From Pyramidobacter piscolens (GTDB lineage Bacteria; Synergistota; Synergistia; Synergistales; Dethiosulfovibrionaceae), in the NCBI GenBank assembly GCA_004558205.1, contig SFDM01000013.1:3269-67268 (forward strand): a stretch of 64,000 nt of DNA. The letters run 5' to 3'. Below, in pieces: positions 25,842-35,584 of this stretch. A program made the translations under genes and the position numbers. Every line of letters begins with the position of its first letter. Within the stretch, counting starts at the first letter, position 1. Below the pieces are notes generated by a model. It made no database searches, had not been told where the DNA came from, and saw only the letters and a list, made by a program, of their open reading frames with translations.

Positions 25842-26550
25842 TATTTTTTCCTCCTTTTACGGACAGGTCGGCTTCCTCGGCGATCCGGCGCATTTTCTTG
25901 ACCGTTTCGGAGGGCGCCTCGGTGTTGAACACGGCGCTTCCCATGACAGCCACGTCCACGCCGCTGAGGCGGACCTGCTTTAAATTGGCGGCGCCGACGC
26001 CGCCGTCCATTTCAATGAGGTAATTCAGCTTCTTCGCCTCGCGGAGCTGGCAGAGCGTCACAGCCTTTTCGGCCACTTCGCCGATAAAGGACTGGCCGCC
26101 AAAACCGGGGTTCACGGACATCAAAAGCACCAGGTCCACCATGCCCAGCACCGGGCGGATCAGCTCCACCGGAGTGGCGGGGTTCAGCACCACGCCGGGG
26201 CGGACGCCGCCGTCGCGAATCTGGGAAAGGGCCCTGTGGAGGTGCTTGGAGCTCTCCTGATGGATCGTCAGGTAATCGGGGCCGGCCGCCAGGAACATGT
26301 CGAGAAAGTCCTCCGCCGGCTCCACCATCAGATGCACGTCCAGGACCGAGTCGGGCCAGCGCTTGCGCAGCGCCTTGACCACCGCCGGGCCATAGGACAG
26401 GTTAGGCACAAAATGGCCGTCCATAATGTCCACGTGCAGCCAGTCATAGTCCCCCTTCAGCGACTCCACGGACTGGGCGATCGCCAGAGGGTCGGCTGAA
26501 AGGATTGAAGGCGCGATCAAAAGAGGCTTTACTTGAAACGATCCTGCCAT
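25834..26550 (-). CDS. rpe: Ribulose-phosphate 3-epimerase
   Basis: 238 residues with the expected TIM-barrel motifs: IAPSILSAD, HVDIMDGHFVPNLSYGP, DVHLMVEPAE, MSVNPGFGGQ and MDGGV. It interconverts ribulose-5-P and xylulose-5-P. GGGAGG precedes the ATG. It overlaps the end of the PASTA gene by 22 bases and the start of the RodZ-like gene by 8, so translation is probably coupled. Confidence 0.96.
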   Translation of the reverse strand: MAGSFQVKPLLIAPSILSADPLAIAQSVESLKGDYDWLHVDIMDGHFVPNLSYGPAVVKALRKRWPDSVLDVHLMVEPAEDFLDMFLAAGPDYLTIHQESSKHLHRALSQIRDGGVRPGVVLNPATPVELIRPVLGMVDLVLLMSVNPGFGGQSFIGEVAEKAVTLCQLREAKKLNYLIEMDGGVGAANLKQVRLSGVDVAVMGSAVFNTEAPSETVKKMRRIAEEADLSVKGGKNNE

Positions 26551-27653
26551 ACGAAATTACCTCCCAGGTAGATTGTCACCACGGCTTCGCCTGTATAGGG
26601 AACGTCCAGTTTGATGTACTCGCCCGCGTTCGCTTTCCTGTTCAAAAGGTCGCGGGTTCCCTTTCTGTCGATGATCTCTATGCGCAGCGTCTGGTTCTTC
26701 ACCGGCGGTGCCTGATAGCGGATGGCCGCCGTTTTTAACTGGGATTCACCGGGAGCGGAGGCGGGAGGTGTGTTCACGTCGGAAGGAGCCAGAGCACCGG
26801 GCTCTTCGTCACGGGAGCCCGAGGGAAGCTGACGCGCCTTTTCGGGATCGGTCTGCGGCTTGAGCACCACCACCTTGGCGCCGCCAGAGGAGCTTCCGCC
26901 GGCCACAGGCTCGTCGTCGGAGGTCTTCTGGACGGGGATCAGGCTGCGGTCCCAGGAAGCGACCGTCAACAGGACTTCGCTTCCGCGGGAGACTTTTCTG
27001 CCGGCTGCAGGACTCATGGCGATCACCATTCCCTTCGGCGAGGCGCTGCTGTAGATGTACTGAACTCTGGGCGTCAGGCCGCTCTGCTGCGCCAGCTGAA
27101 GGGCCGTCTTTTCATACTGCTGCTGCAGGTCGGGCACGATCACCTGCCCCGCGCCCACGGTGGGCCCGAGGCTGACCATGAGGCTCACTTCGCGCCCCTG
27201 GGGGATCGAAGCGGGAGCCGAAGGGTTCTGCGCCGCCACCACGCCGGCCGGACGTTCATGATTGACCTTCACGATCTCGCCGACGATAAATCCCTCGTCC
27301 TGCAAGCGCTTCACCGCCTGCTGCTGGGTGAGGCCGCGCAGGTCGGGAAGGGGCATCTTGGCCGAGCCGCGGCTGACTTTCAGGATCGCCGTCTTATCGG
27401 CCCGCAGCTTCATGCCCGTCTCGGGCCACTGGCTGATCACCGTGCCGCGGGGAAGGGCCGAGTCTTCCTGGTCGATGCGGGCCTTGATGCCCATGCGGGC
27501 CAGGACCTCCACCGCCTCAATGACGGAACTGCCTTTCAGCAGGGGAATGGAACGGGCGGGACTGTCAAAAAACACTTTATAGCTGATAAAAGCCGCCGAG
27601 CCGATAATGCATACCAGCACGAGGATCAGCGTCAATCGAAAGGTTTTGCCCAT
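26529..27653 (-). CDS. Membrane-anchored PASTA-domain protein
   Basis: About 374 residues: an N-terminal membrane anchor (LTLILVLVCIIGSAAFIS), then three PASTA repeats (about 32-95, 97-165, 168-232) with the pattern P-D-L-x-G/Q ... A-x-x-x-L, and a Ser/Pro-rich tail plus a beta-rich C-terminal module. PASTA modules usually bind peptidoglycan fragments on Ser/Thr kinases or PBPs, but no kinase domain is present here. ATG 27653 has GGAGG; an upstream in-frame start at 27716 lies inside rsmB. Role in the envelope is inferred. Confidence 0.82.
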   Translation of the reverse strand: MGKTFRLTLILVLVCIIGSAAFISYKVFFDSPARSIPLLKGSSVIEAVEVLARMGIKARIDQEDSALPRGTVISQWPETGMKLRADKTAILKVSRGSAKMPLPDLRGLTQQQAVKRLQDEGFIVGEIVKVNHERPAGVVAAQNPSAPASIPQGREVSLMVSLGPTVGAGQVIVPDLQQQYEKTALQLAQQSGLTPRVQYIYSSASPKGMVIAMSPAAGRKVSRGSEVLLTVASWDRSLIPVQKTSDDEPVAGGSSSGGAKVVVLKPQTDPEKARQLPSGSRDEEPGALAPSDVNTPPASAPGESQLKTAAIRYQAPPVKNQTLRIEIIDRKGTRDLLNRKANAGEYIKLDVPYTGEAVVTIYLGGNFVWQDRFK

Positions 27654-27676
27654 GTTATCGCCTCCATACGACAAAA

Positions 27677-28972
27677 TTACTTTGAGAAGACCGCAAGGTA
27701 GAAGCCGTCGGTCCACGGCGTTTCGGGCATGATCACACAGCCCGCGCCGCGCGCGCAGCTTCCCTCGGGATAGGCGCCGCTAAGCTCCCTCATCTCGGGC
27801 ACCGCGGCTAGAGCCCTCTGGACGACCTTCTCATTTTCTTCACCAAGAAGACTGCATGTGGAATATACCACTTTTCCACCCTGCCTGACCAGAGCAAAAG
27901 CGCGGCAAAGCAGCGCGTACTGAAGTTCTGACAATTCTGTAAGGTTTTCAGGGGACAGGCGCCATCTTCCCTCAGGATGGCGGCGCCAGGTGCCGCTGCC
28001 GGAGCAGGGCGCGTCCACGAGAATCGCGTCGGGGGTCCGTTCCGGTTCCAAAACCAGAGCGTCGCCAACCCGCATGGAAACGCGGCCATTCAGCTTCAGG
28101 CGCTCCATTTCCCTGACGCCGGCAGCCACTCGTCCCTTGGACAGGTCCCAGCCCTCAACGAAAATATCGGGGCGAAGCTGGGCAATCTGCCCGGTCTTCA
28201 CTCCGCGTCCTGCGCACATATCAAGAAAACAGTCCCCTGCAAAATCGGCCGCCGTCCTGCCCACAATCATGGACGACTCGCTCTGGGGCGTGATCAGGCC
28301 TTCATCATAGCCCGGAAGGGCGCTTGGCAGCGCACTGCCTTCCAGCCGCAGGCATCGCGCCAGCGGCGACGGGACAGCAGGCTGCCCAGCGCCTGCCAGG
28401 CGGGAGGCCAGGTCTTCAGGCGCATCCGGCGAGAGGCGCAGAGACAAAGCGCCGCTTTCGGCGTTCAGCTGCACAAGCCGCCGGCCCAGGGCCAGGCCGT
28501 ACTGGTCGCGCCAGCGCTCGGCAACCCAGAGAGGCACGCCGCTTAAAAGACACAGAGACTCCAGCCGGTCGTCGGCCTCAAGGGCTTTCAGCTCCGCCGG
28601 CCCCTGTTCGAGAACACGGCGCATCACGGCATTGACCACCCGGCCGCCCCGCGGATCCCGCTCTTTCGTCCAGTCCACCAGCGCCGAGATGAGCGCCGCC
28701 GGCGCGAAGGTCCGCAGCTCCAGCAGCCCCGCGGTCCCCAGGAGCGCCGCCGCCTGCACATGCTTTGAAAACTTCGACGGCTTCGGCAGAAGAAACTTTT
28801 CCCGCAGCGCCTGCCAAAGGGAAAGCCGCCGCACCAGGCCATAGAGCAGCGACGCGGCGAGAACCCGGTCGGCGGGAGCCACCGCGTTTCCCAGCGCGCG
28901 CAGCGCCTCGCTGACCATCGCGCCTTTATTTACCTGCGCCCAGATGTGCAGCGCCGCTTCAATACCACGCAT
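27677..28972 (-). CDS. rsmB: 16S rRNA (cytosine-967 C5) methyltransferase
   Basis: 431 residues with an N-terminal NusB-like RNA-binding domain and a C-terminal SAM domain: FLDMCAGRGVKTGQ, VDAPCSGSGTWRRHPEGRW and the catalytic STCSLLGEENE. These match RsmB/Sun. It modifies 16S rRNA. It precedes the PASTA gene by 23 bases and probably follows the DUF6391-like gene in one transcript. Confidence 0.93.
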   Translation of the reverse strand: MRGIEAALHIWAQVNKGAMVSEALRALGNAVAPADRVLAASLLYGLVRRLSLWQALREKFLLPKPSKFSKHVQAAALLGTAGLLELRTFAPAALISALVDWTKERDPRGGRVVNAVMRRVLEQGPAELKALEADDRLESLCLLSGVPLWVAERWRDQYGLALGRRLVQLNAESGALSLRLSPDAPEDLASRLAGAGQPAVPSPLARCLRLEGSALPSALPGYDEGLITPQSESSMIVGRTAADFAGDCFLDMCAGRGVKTGQIAQLRPDIFVEGWDLSKGRVAAGVREMERLKLNGRVSMRVGDALVLEPERTPDAILVDAPCSGSGTWRRHPEGRWRLSPENLTELSELQYALLCRAFALVRQGGKVVYSTCSLLGEENEKVVQRALAAVPEMRELSGAYPEGSCARGAGCVIMPETPWTDGFYLAVFSK

Positions 28973-29057
28973 GAGAACACGTCCTTTTTTGAGGATAATC
29001 CAAATTCTCGAAGAATTTTACGCTAAAAAGAGAAAAGTTCCAAACAAAACACTGTTT

Positions 29058-29768
29058 CTATTCGTCTTCGAGAATTTCCGCTTCGATAGTATTCGTGGAC
29101 GACGTGGCCACGGCCACGCCGATCTGGGAATCGCTGATCTTGCCCTTCAGCGCCTTGACGATGCGCTTCTGGCAGGTCGCGTTCAGGATCTGCAGAGCCT
29201 TGACCTCGCTGCCGCCCAGGACGAAGTTTTGAACGTAGGGAGAGATCATGGGCCCCACCACCTGCGCCGCCAAAACGGCGAGCACCAGGCTCAGCGTGCT
29301 GATCTGCCCCGCCGTGAACAGCAGGAACACGAAAATCAGCGTGACGGCGAGGTTGACCGTCACCTTGGTGGTACCGCACTCGGCATAGACCGCCAGGGAT
29401 TTCTCCCCGTTTTTCAGGCGGCTCAGCGCCACGACGGCCGCCTCGTAGACCGCGTTTTCGTCCTCCGCTCCCCGGATGAAGAATCCCGAGTCGGAAGCGC
29501 TGCCGTTCAGCGCCGGCCAGCCCTGGGACTGCAAAACCTTCGCCGTGGCGTGGTAGAGCGCAAAATTAGCCCGGGTCCGCCGGCTCGACAAAAGGCCCCA
29601 AAGCTGCTTCGGCCCCGTCAGAAGCCAAAAGCCCGACGTGGCCGCAAAACCCAGCGCCCCGCCCACTACCAGAAGCAGCAGTATCACAGGCAGGAAGAAA
29701 AAACTGAAACTGTAAAAGAGCAAAAAGATGCCCATAATGATCAAGATTGGATTGAGCGAGTTGAACAT
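29058..29768 (-). CDS. Membrane protein, DUF6391-like
   Basis: About 236 residues. There is a long hydrophobic N-terminal hairpin (about 5-45), a soluble middle part, a second pair of membrane segments (about 128-165), and a C-terminal segment. ATG 29768 follows GGAGGAGG. I place it tentatively in the DUF6391 family from memory of its pattern. No function is known. It is upstream of rsmB on the same strand. Confidence 0.6.
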   Translation of the reverse strand: MFNSLNPILIIMGIFLLFYSFSFFFLPVILLLLVVGGALGFAATSGFWLLTGPKQLWGLLSSRRTRANFALYHATAKVLQSQGWPALNGSASDSGFFIRGAEDENAVYEAAVVALSRLKNGEKSLAVYAECGTTKVTVNLAVTLIFVFLLFTAGQISTLSLVLAVLAAQVVGPMISPYVQNFVLGGSEVKALQILNATCQKRIVKALKGKISDSQIGVAVATSSTNTIEAEILEDE

Positions 29769-29796
29769 ACAAACCTCCTCCATGTTTCATTGCCGC

Positions 29797-29833
29797 TAAA
29801 AAAAAGGTGGTCGCCCAATTTTTGGAGACCACC
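29797..29833 (-). terminator. Intrinsic terminator behind the zinc metallopeptidase gene
   Basis: GGTGGTC (29806-29812) pairs with GACCACC (29827-29833); read on the minus strand it is followed by nine T. Confidence 0.8.
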
Positions 29834-29985
29834 CGCAATCACTCAGGGACAGTGTTAAGGAACCACTGATACAACGCGCTCTCCGTCTCGAAAGGGCTTT
29901 TTTCCGGGCTTCCCCCCGACGCGGAGCGCGCCGCCGGGGACGGGCCGGCAGGCCCGCCAAAACACCGCGGCGAAACCCCCGTTCC

Positions 29986-30681
29986 TTAATCCCTGCTGCT
30001 GTAACGATTTCTGAGCATCAGAAGGCGCAGAAGCTGAGAAGCCGCCATAAAAGTGGCCGCCACATAGGTCATGGCCGCGGCGTTCAGGACCTTTTTCGCG
30101 CCGCCCACCTCGCCGGTGGTCAGAGCGCCGCCCTGGCCCAGCACCGCGAGGGCCCTGTTGGAAGCGTCGAATTCGACGGGCAGCGTCACCAGATGGAACA
30201 CCAGCACGCCTACAAAGAGCAGAATCCCCAGATCCATCAGCGTCTTCCCGCCGAAGAGCAGCCCGAGGAAGAACAAGGGCATGGCCGCCTGAGACGTAAA
30301 AGAGACCACGGGGACGATCGTATTGCGCAGAACCAGCGGCTTATAGCCAACCTTGTCCTGCACGGCGTGCCCCACTTCGTGGGCCGCCACGCCGATGGCG
30401 GCGATGGAGCGGCTGCCGTAGACGGAATCGGAAAGCGACAGGCTCTTATCGCGGGGATCGTAATGATCCGTCAGCTCGCCGGCAACGCGACGAATGGGCA
30501 CTTCCCTCAGGCCATAGCTGTCGAGAATCTGGCGGGCCACCTGCTCGGCCGTCACGCCTCGCTGGGCCGTCACATGGGAATATTCCGCGAACGTGCTTTT
30601 AACGCGAGCCTGGGCCCACATCGCCAAAAGCATCGCAGGGAGCAGAAGCATCATAGTCCAGTCAAAAAACAGTGGCATCAT
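29986..30681 (-). CDS. Membrane zinc metallopeptidase (YugP-like)
   Basis: 231 residues with an N-terminal membrane segment, the HEVGH zinc motif in GVAAHEVGHAVQD (about residue 105), and three further hydrophobic segments. This is the pattern of the YugP/Zn_peptidase_2 family, whose substrates are unknown. GGAGGTG precedes the ATG. A terminator separates it from the downstream DUF6391-like gene. Confidence 0.88.
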   Translation of the reverse strand: MMPLFFDWTMMLLLPAMLLAMWAQARVKSTFAEYSHVTAQRGVTAEQVARQILDSYGLREVPIRRVAGELTDHYDPRDKSLSLSDSVYGSRSIAAIGVAAHEVGHAVQDKVGYKPLVLRNTIVPVVSFTSQAAMPLFFLGLLFGGKTLMDLGILLFVGVLVFHLVTLPVEFDASNRALAVLGQGGALTTGEVGGAKKVLNAAAMTYVAATFMAASQLLRLLMLRNRYSSRD

Positions 30682-30784
30682 AGTGAAAGTTCACCTCCAT
30701 GGAATTCCTGTAACTGGGTCTATTGAACCACTAAAACCGCATTTGGTCAATATTGGTAAAATGTACAATCTTCCACCGGCGCGG

Positions 30785-31927
30785 CTATTTTTTGTAGAAT
30801 TTCGCGATACTGTCGGCCACCCACCGCTGCTCTTCCGCGGTCAGTCCGGGGAAAATGGGCAGAGCCAGGCATTCCGAAGCAAGACGTTCGCTCTCGGGAT
30901 AGTCGCCCACTTTGCCGCCCAGGAAGGCGAAGCACTTCTGAAGGTGCAGCGGCAGAGGATAGTAGACGCGCGACGTAATGCCCTCGGCGGCGAGGAAGTC
31001 CATCAGGCCGTCGCGGTCATGGGCGCGGATCACGTACTGGTGGTAGGTATGATAGTTGCCGGGTGTCTCATAGGGCGGCGTCACGAACTCCGCCAGATCC
31101 CTCTCGGCGAAGAACAGCTTGTAGCGGTCGGCCACGAGGCGGCGCTCCTCAATCCACTGGTCGAGATGGCGCAGATGGACCCGCAGCACCGCCGCCTGAA
31201 TCGCGTCAAGGCGGCTGTTCAGCCCCACTTCGTCATGATAATAGGTGGTTCCCGCGCCGTGGACCCGCAGGCGCGACAGCCGTTCGGCCAGGGCGTCGCA
31301 GTTGGAGCTGACCATGCCGCCGTCGCCGTAGCAGCCCAGGTTTTTCGTCGGGAAGAAGGAGAAAGCTCCAAGCCCCCCCCACCCGCCGCAACGGACGATC
31401 CCGTCGCCCGTCCTGCGCCAGGTTCCAAAGGCCTGGGCGCAGTCCTCCACGATCTTGATCCCCTTCGCCGCCAGTTCGCCGGCAAGAGCCTCCATGGCCA
31501 CCATCTGGCCGAAGAGGTGGACGGGCATGAAGACCTTGGTGCGGGGCGTCACCTTTTCAAGGACTTTAGCGGGATCCAGGTTGTAGCTCTCAGGGTCGAT
31601 GTCGGCAAAGACCGGCACCGCCCCCAGACGGGTGATCGCGCTGACCGAGGCAAAAAAGGTGAAGGGTGTGGTGATCACCTCGTCGCCAGGCTTGACATCC
31701 AGCGCCATCAGCGCCAGCAGAAGCGCGTCGGACCCCGAAGCGCAGCCCACGGCGTGTTTCACCTCAAGATAGTTTGCCGCCTCAGCCTCAAAATCCTTTA
31801 CCTCAGGCCCAAGAATAAAATACTGGCTTTCCACGACCTTCTGAATCGCCGCGTCCACTTCGCCCTTAACCCGGGCGTAGTTTCTTTTTAAATCAAGCGT
31901 TGGAAGAGTTCGTCTCTCCTGCGTCAT
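30785..31927 (-). CDS. DegT/DnrJ/EryC1-family sugar aminotransferase
   Basis: 380 residues, PLP-dependent fold type I. The PLP lysine is in FFPTKNLGCYGDGG; other family stretches are GSGSDAL-like CASGSDALLLAL, TPFTFFASVS and VEDCAQAFGT. Members aminate nucleotide-linked keto-sugars for surface glycans. No other sugar gene is adjacent, so the substrate is unknown. A good AAAGGAG site precedes the ATG. Confidence 0.9.
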   Translation of the reverse strand: MTQERRTLPTLDLKRNYARVKGEVDAAIQKVVESQYFILGPEVKDFEAEAANYLEVKHAVGCASGSDALLLALMALDVKPGDEVITTPFTFFASVSAITRLGAVPVFADIDPESYNLDPAKVLEKVTPRTKVFMPVHLFGQMVAMEALAGELAAKGIKIVEDCAQAFGTWRRTGDGIVRCGGWGGLGAFSFFPTKNLGCYGDGGMVSSNCDALAERLSRLRVHGAGTTYYHDEVGLNSRLDAIQAAVLRVHLRHLDQWIEERRLVADRYKLFFAERDLAEFVTPPYETPGNYHTYHQYVIRAHDRDGLMDFLAAEGITSRVYYPLPLHLQKCFAFLGGKVGDYPESERLASECLALPIFPGLTAEEQRWVADSIAKFYKK

Positions 31928-32131
31928 ACAGCGCCATCTCCTTTATAGAGTTCAGACAGAAAAAAATGCTTCTGCGGTTTTACAGTTAATTATCCCTCCA
32001 AGGGAATTCCTTTGTGCCAAAGCCCTGACGATTCATTTTATCACGACGGAGCCTATTCCGACACAAAAAGCCTAAAAACTGATAGAATGGCGTCGATATC
32101 CTGAATTTTTCCGACAAAGGAGGATCTCCAA

Positions 32132-32326
32132 ATGAGACTGGTCGTCACCTTTCTTTCAGCCGGCACGCTGATCTGCTACGGCTACGCCCTGGCGGGGCTG
32201 GGGGGCTATCTGTTCGGACGGGGCCGCATGGACTTCATCGTCTGGGGCCTGCTCGCCGGCACGGCAAGCGCCCTGACTGCGCTCTACCTGTTCAAAAAAC
32301 ACCCTGAGGCTTTTTTCAGAGAGTGA
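32132..32326 (+). CDS. Small two-segment membrane protein
   Basis: 64 residues with two hydrophobic segments (about 3-25 and 36-54), a short basic loop (GRGRMD) and a charged C-terminal tail. AAAGGAGG lies 9 bases before the ATG and a possible -10 (TAGAAT) lies at about 32084. I do not recognise the family. It is alone between a leftward and a leftward-facing operon. Confidence 0.55.
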   Translation: MRLVVTFLSAGTLICYGYALAGLGGYLFGRGRMDFIVWGLLAGTASALTALYLFKKHPEAFFRE

Positions 32327-32570
32327 AAAAATTCAACGCTGCGCAGAAGCCAACGCCCTCCACAAAGCCAATCGATCAAAACACAGCAAAAAAAGAAGAA
32401 TTTCATACCAACGCTCATTTCCCTCAGAATGACTGAATACCAGCGATCCAGTACGAATTCAGCGTTTTATGGATAAACTGCGTCATTCTGCACTGGACAG
32501 TCTTCAACGTCCGGGGCTTCTCCAAGGACATGTTCCGAAAAGGATGCCTCTCCGTCAGCGCTTTCAAAAT
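32327..32570. other. Intergenic region without a supported gene
   Basis: Nothing convincing is seen apart from a 12-base word, AACGTCCGGGGC (32506-32517), shared with the left edge of the structured element at 20536. Confidence 0.5.
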
Positions 32571-32606
32571 AAAAACGAGAAGCCAGAGCGCCGGCTTCTC
32601 GTTTTT
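32571..32606. terminator. Bidirectional intrinsic terminator behind the FCD regulator
   Basis: AAAAACGAGAAGCC (32571-32584) pairs with GGCTTCTCGTTTTT (32593-32606). Confidence 0.9.
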
Positions 32607-32629
32607 ATTTTTGCAGAAATTTTTTCAGG

Positions 32630-33376
32630 TTATTGAGCAGAATTTTGTTGTTTCTCATAGGCGTCTACGGCCAAAAGCATGTTCTGAATGTGAATTTTCA
32701 TCAGCTGGCGCGCTTTTTCCGCGTCATGTGCAGCGATTGCGTGATAGATTTTCCAGTGATCGCTGTCGATCTTTCCATGTCCAGACTGGCGGATATACTC
32801 GATAACAGGCGAATAATCCTGGTTCAGGCGGATGATTTTAAGAGCGAACTCCAGCACGGGATTACCCGAGGCTCTGGCAATTCCCACGTGGAATGGCGTA
32901 TCGGTCACCGCCATGCTTTCTCCCTTCGCGACAAGCTGGTCCATGTCGTTCAGAGTTTCCCGAAGGTAGCGCAAATCCTCTTCCGTCGCATTTTCTGCGG
33001 CAAGCGCCGCATTTTCAGGCTCGAGAATCGCTCGTGCCTTCAGAAGGTTTTTGAGCTGCTCGCTTTCTCCTTCCCGAAGCAATTGAAGCATTTCACCAAT
33101 AGAACGGACCTGCTTGACCGTGCTGTTCAGCTCGCGAAGCCTCTTTTGCCCCTCTTCGGTGAGCAGCCTTCCGCGCGGACGTCCTTTAAAACTGGAGCTG
33201 ACCAGGTACCCCTGCCGCTCAAACTGCTTCAAATAGCGTCCGACGGTAGCTTCGCTGATGTCAATATCCCGATCCTCAAGAAGCGCGCACAGCGTGCCCG
33301 CTCCAAGGGGTTCCTTAGAGGCGGCGATAGCGCCCAAAAGCAGGTATTCTATGCGTGAAACTTGATCATGACTCAC
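32630..33376 (-). CDS. FCD-domain transcriptional regulator
   Basis: 248 residues. The C-terminal half (about 95-240) is an FCD effector domain with its metal-site pattern (DTPFHVGIARASGNPVLE and HAIAAHDAEKARQLMKIHI). The N-terminus (about 5-85) is a winged helix that does not look like the usual GntR type; it has ISEATVGRYLKQFERQGYL followed by a basic turn KGRPRGR. The start is GTG. It is the last gene of a run with the MalY-like lyase and EamA exporter and probably controls the amino-acid cluster upstream. Confidence 0.8.
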   Translation of the reverse strand: MSHDQVSRIEYLLLGAIAASKEPLGAGTLCALLEDRDIDISEATVGRYLKQFERQGYLVSSSFKGRPRGRLLTEEGQKRLRELNSTVKQVRSIGEMLQLLREGESEQLKNLLKARAILEPENAALAAENATEEDLRYLRETLNDMDQLVAKGESMAVTDTPFHVGIARASGNPVLEFALKIIRLNQDYSPVIEYIRQSGHGKIDSDHWKIYHAIAAHDAEKARQLMKIHIQNMLLAVDAYEKQQNSAQ

Positions 33377-33393
33377 TGGATATCACTTCCTCA

Positions 33394-34299
33394 TTACAAT
33401 ATGTTCTGGTTTCGAGCATTAAGAACAACTCCAGCAAAAATAACGATCATGCAGGCCAGCTGAAAGAGAGATATCTCTTCATGAAGGAACAGGGCCGCGG
33501 TCAGCAGCGTAATTGGAGGTATTCCATTGAGAAACGCCGACGAGGCTGCGGCTCCGATGGTTTTGACGGATATCTGCTGGGCGATGTATCCGACGCAGGA
33601 GCATAGGACGCCAAGGTAGCCCAGCGACCACAGCGCGCGGAAGCTCAGCTGCCGCGGCAGCCGCCCGCCCATGCTGAAGAACAGGATCAGCGCCGATACG
33701 CCGCCGACGATCATCAGCCACAACACCACACACTCCGCAGAAGTCCGGCGGATCCTCTTCCCTAGGATCGCCAGCATGGAAGCACAAAAGGCCGAAAGAA
33801 GCTGGGCCACGTCGCCAAGGTTGACGCTCGACGAGAACAGAGCTTCTATCCGCCCCCGAGTAAGGAGCATCACCACGCCGCCGAAGGCCAGAACCATGCC
33901 GAGAGCACGGCTCTGACGAAGAGGTTCCTTCAGAAAAAGGGCGGCTAAAAGGGCCGTCATGATAGGGGAAGACGCGAAAAGGATGGCGCAGTTGGTCAGC
34001 GTCGTATGCTGAAGGGCCCAGAAATACAGGTAATTATTCAGCAGAACTCCAAGAATGCCCAGCAAAAACAAATTGAGCCAATCGCCTTTGAACGGTTTTA
34101 TTGTACCATAACGGAACAGAACGAGCGGGCACAAAAAGAAGACCGCGATCAGGCTCCGCCCCGCCAAAAGCAAGAGAGGCGGCACTTCCTGCACCGCGTA
34201 GGACGCGGGGACGCCCATAGACCCCCAGAGCACTGTGGTGAGGATAATGGGAATATAGGCCTTAACCTTGCTGGCAAAGTTTTCCATGGGGCTCGTCAC
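33394..34299 (-). CDS. EamA/DMT-family transporter
   Basis: 301 residues with about ten membrane segments in two EamA repeats (start SMGVPASYAVQ, second half FLNGIPPITLLTAALFLHEEIS). Members export amino acids or other metabolites. The GTG start is 4 bases after the lyase stop; an ATG at 34287 is possible. Between the lyase and the regulator, it may export a product or excess substrate. Confidence 0.85.
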   Translation of the reverse strand: MTSPMENFASKVKAYIPIILTTVLWGSMGVPASYAVQEVPPLLLLAGRSLIAVFFLCPLVLFRYGTIKPFKGDWLNLFLLGILGVLLNNYLYFWALQHTTLTNCAILFASSPIMTALLAALFLKEPLRQSRALGMVLAFGGVVMLLTRGRIEALFSSSVNLGDVAQLLSAFCASMLAILGKRIRRTSAECVVLWLMIVGGVSALILFFSMGGRLPRQLSFRALWSLGYLGVLCSCVGYIAQQISVKTIGAAASSAFLNGIPPITLLTAALFLHEEISLFQLACMIVIFAGVVLNARNQNIL

Positions 34300-34302
34300 A
34301 GA

Positions 34303-35475
34303 TTACAGAGATTGGACCGCTTTTTCAAGACGGTCGATAAAATCTGCGAGCACCCGCCGCTGCGTTGCTACGTTCAAACGCATAAATCCTTCGCCGCCCG
34401 GCCCGAAGGCGTCCCCCGAGTTCATCGCCACTCCGGCTCTGTTGATCATGAAATCGCGGAGAGCCGCGTCGTCCATGCCCAAAGCTTTCATGTCTAAAAG
34501 AGGAATATAGGTGGCCTCGGGATGGACGAGAGTGATCTTGTGCAGCCTCCGGGCCAGTTCCTGTTCGACAAAGGCGATATTGCCTTCCAGATAGACGAGA
34601 AGCTCTTCGTACCACTCTTCCCCCGTCTCGTAGGCGGCCTGAGCGGCCACAAGGCCAAAGGAATTGCCGTTGCCGACGTGCAGGCCGCTCCGAAGCAGCG
34701 TTTGAAAACAGGCGCGCTTTTGCTCGTTTGGTATGGCGATCATGGACATCGCAAGCCCCGCGATATTGAACGTCTTGCTCGGAGCCATCGCAGCCACGCA
34801 GTTTTGCTCGCTCCACTCCGAGACGGAAGCGAAGGGAATATGGCGGTGGCCGTGGAAAATGAGGTCGCCGTGAATTTCATCAGAAAAGACAAAAAGCCCT
34901 TTACGGCGGCACAAAGCTTCAACCTTCGCAAGTTCATCCATGGTCCACACGCGCCCGGATGGGTTATGGGGGCTGCAGAAAATGAAAAGTTTCGCCTCGC
35001 CTGCTTTCTTCTCGAGGTCGTCAAAATCGATCGTGAAACGTCCCTTGTCGTAGACCAGCTGATTATTCACCACGCGGCGCCCAAGAGTCTCGATGGTGCT
35101 TTTAAAGGGGTGGTAAACCGGCGGCTGAATCAGGACGCCGTCGCCTTTTTCGGTAAAAGAAAGGATAGCGGCGGCCAGCGCGGTTAAGACGCCGGGAGTA
35201 TGGCACAGCCAGTCTTTTTTCACATCCCAGCAATGATGTTTCTTCTGCCACGCCATAAAAGACTCAAAGTAGCCTTCGGGAAAGGAGTTGTAACCGTAAA
35301 TGGGATGCGCCGTCCTCTTGACAAGCGCCTCGGAGACTCCCGGAGGAACGGGAAAATCCATGTCGGCAATCCAGAGCGGAAGTAGCCCTTCCTTGCCAAA
35401 CCAGGTGGCTAAAGCGTCAAATTTAGTGCAGTTCGTACCGTGACGGTCAGTCACGGCGTCAAAATCAAATTTCAT
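34303..35475 (-). CDS. MalY/PatB-type cystathionine beta-lyase or aminotransferase
   Basis: 390 residues, PLP fold type I. The lysine is in APSKTFNIAGL, with PHNPSGRVW and SDEIHGDL as family motifs, and the N-terminus WIADMDFPVPP is diagnostic of MalY/PatB. These enzymes cleave C-S bonds of cysteine conjugates or transfer amino groups. AAAGGAA precedes the ATG. It starts a three-gene run. Confidence 0.9.
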   Translation of the reverse strand: MKFDFDAVTDRHGTNCTKFDALATWFGKEGLLPLWIADMDFPVPPGVSEALVKRTAHPIYGYNSFPEGYFESFMAWQKKHHCWDVKKDWLCHTPGVLTALAAAILSFTEKGDGVLIQPPVYHPFKSTIETLGRRVVNNQLVYDKGRFTIDFDDLEKKAGEAKLFIFCSPHNPSGRVWTMDELAKVEALCRRKGLFVFSDEIHGDLIFHGHRHIPFASVSEWSEQNCVAAMAPSKTFNIAGLAMSMIAIPNEQKRACFQTLLRSGLHVGNGNSFGLVAAQAAYETGEEWYEELLVYLEGNIAFVEQELARRLHKITLVHPEATYIPLLDMKALGMDDAALRDFMINRAGVAMNSGDAFGPGGEGFMRLNVATQRRVLADFIDRLEKAVQSL

Positions 35476-35584
35476 AATAAATTCCTTTCATTGAAGAGAA
35501 CGCTGATCCATGCTCTTTTCGTAAAATTCGACATTGAAGACACAACGCCGATTGAAGAAGATGATCGCATCAAAAGCGGCCGCG

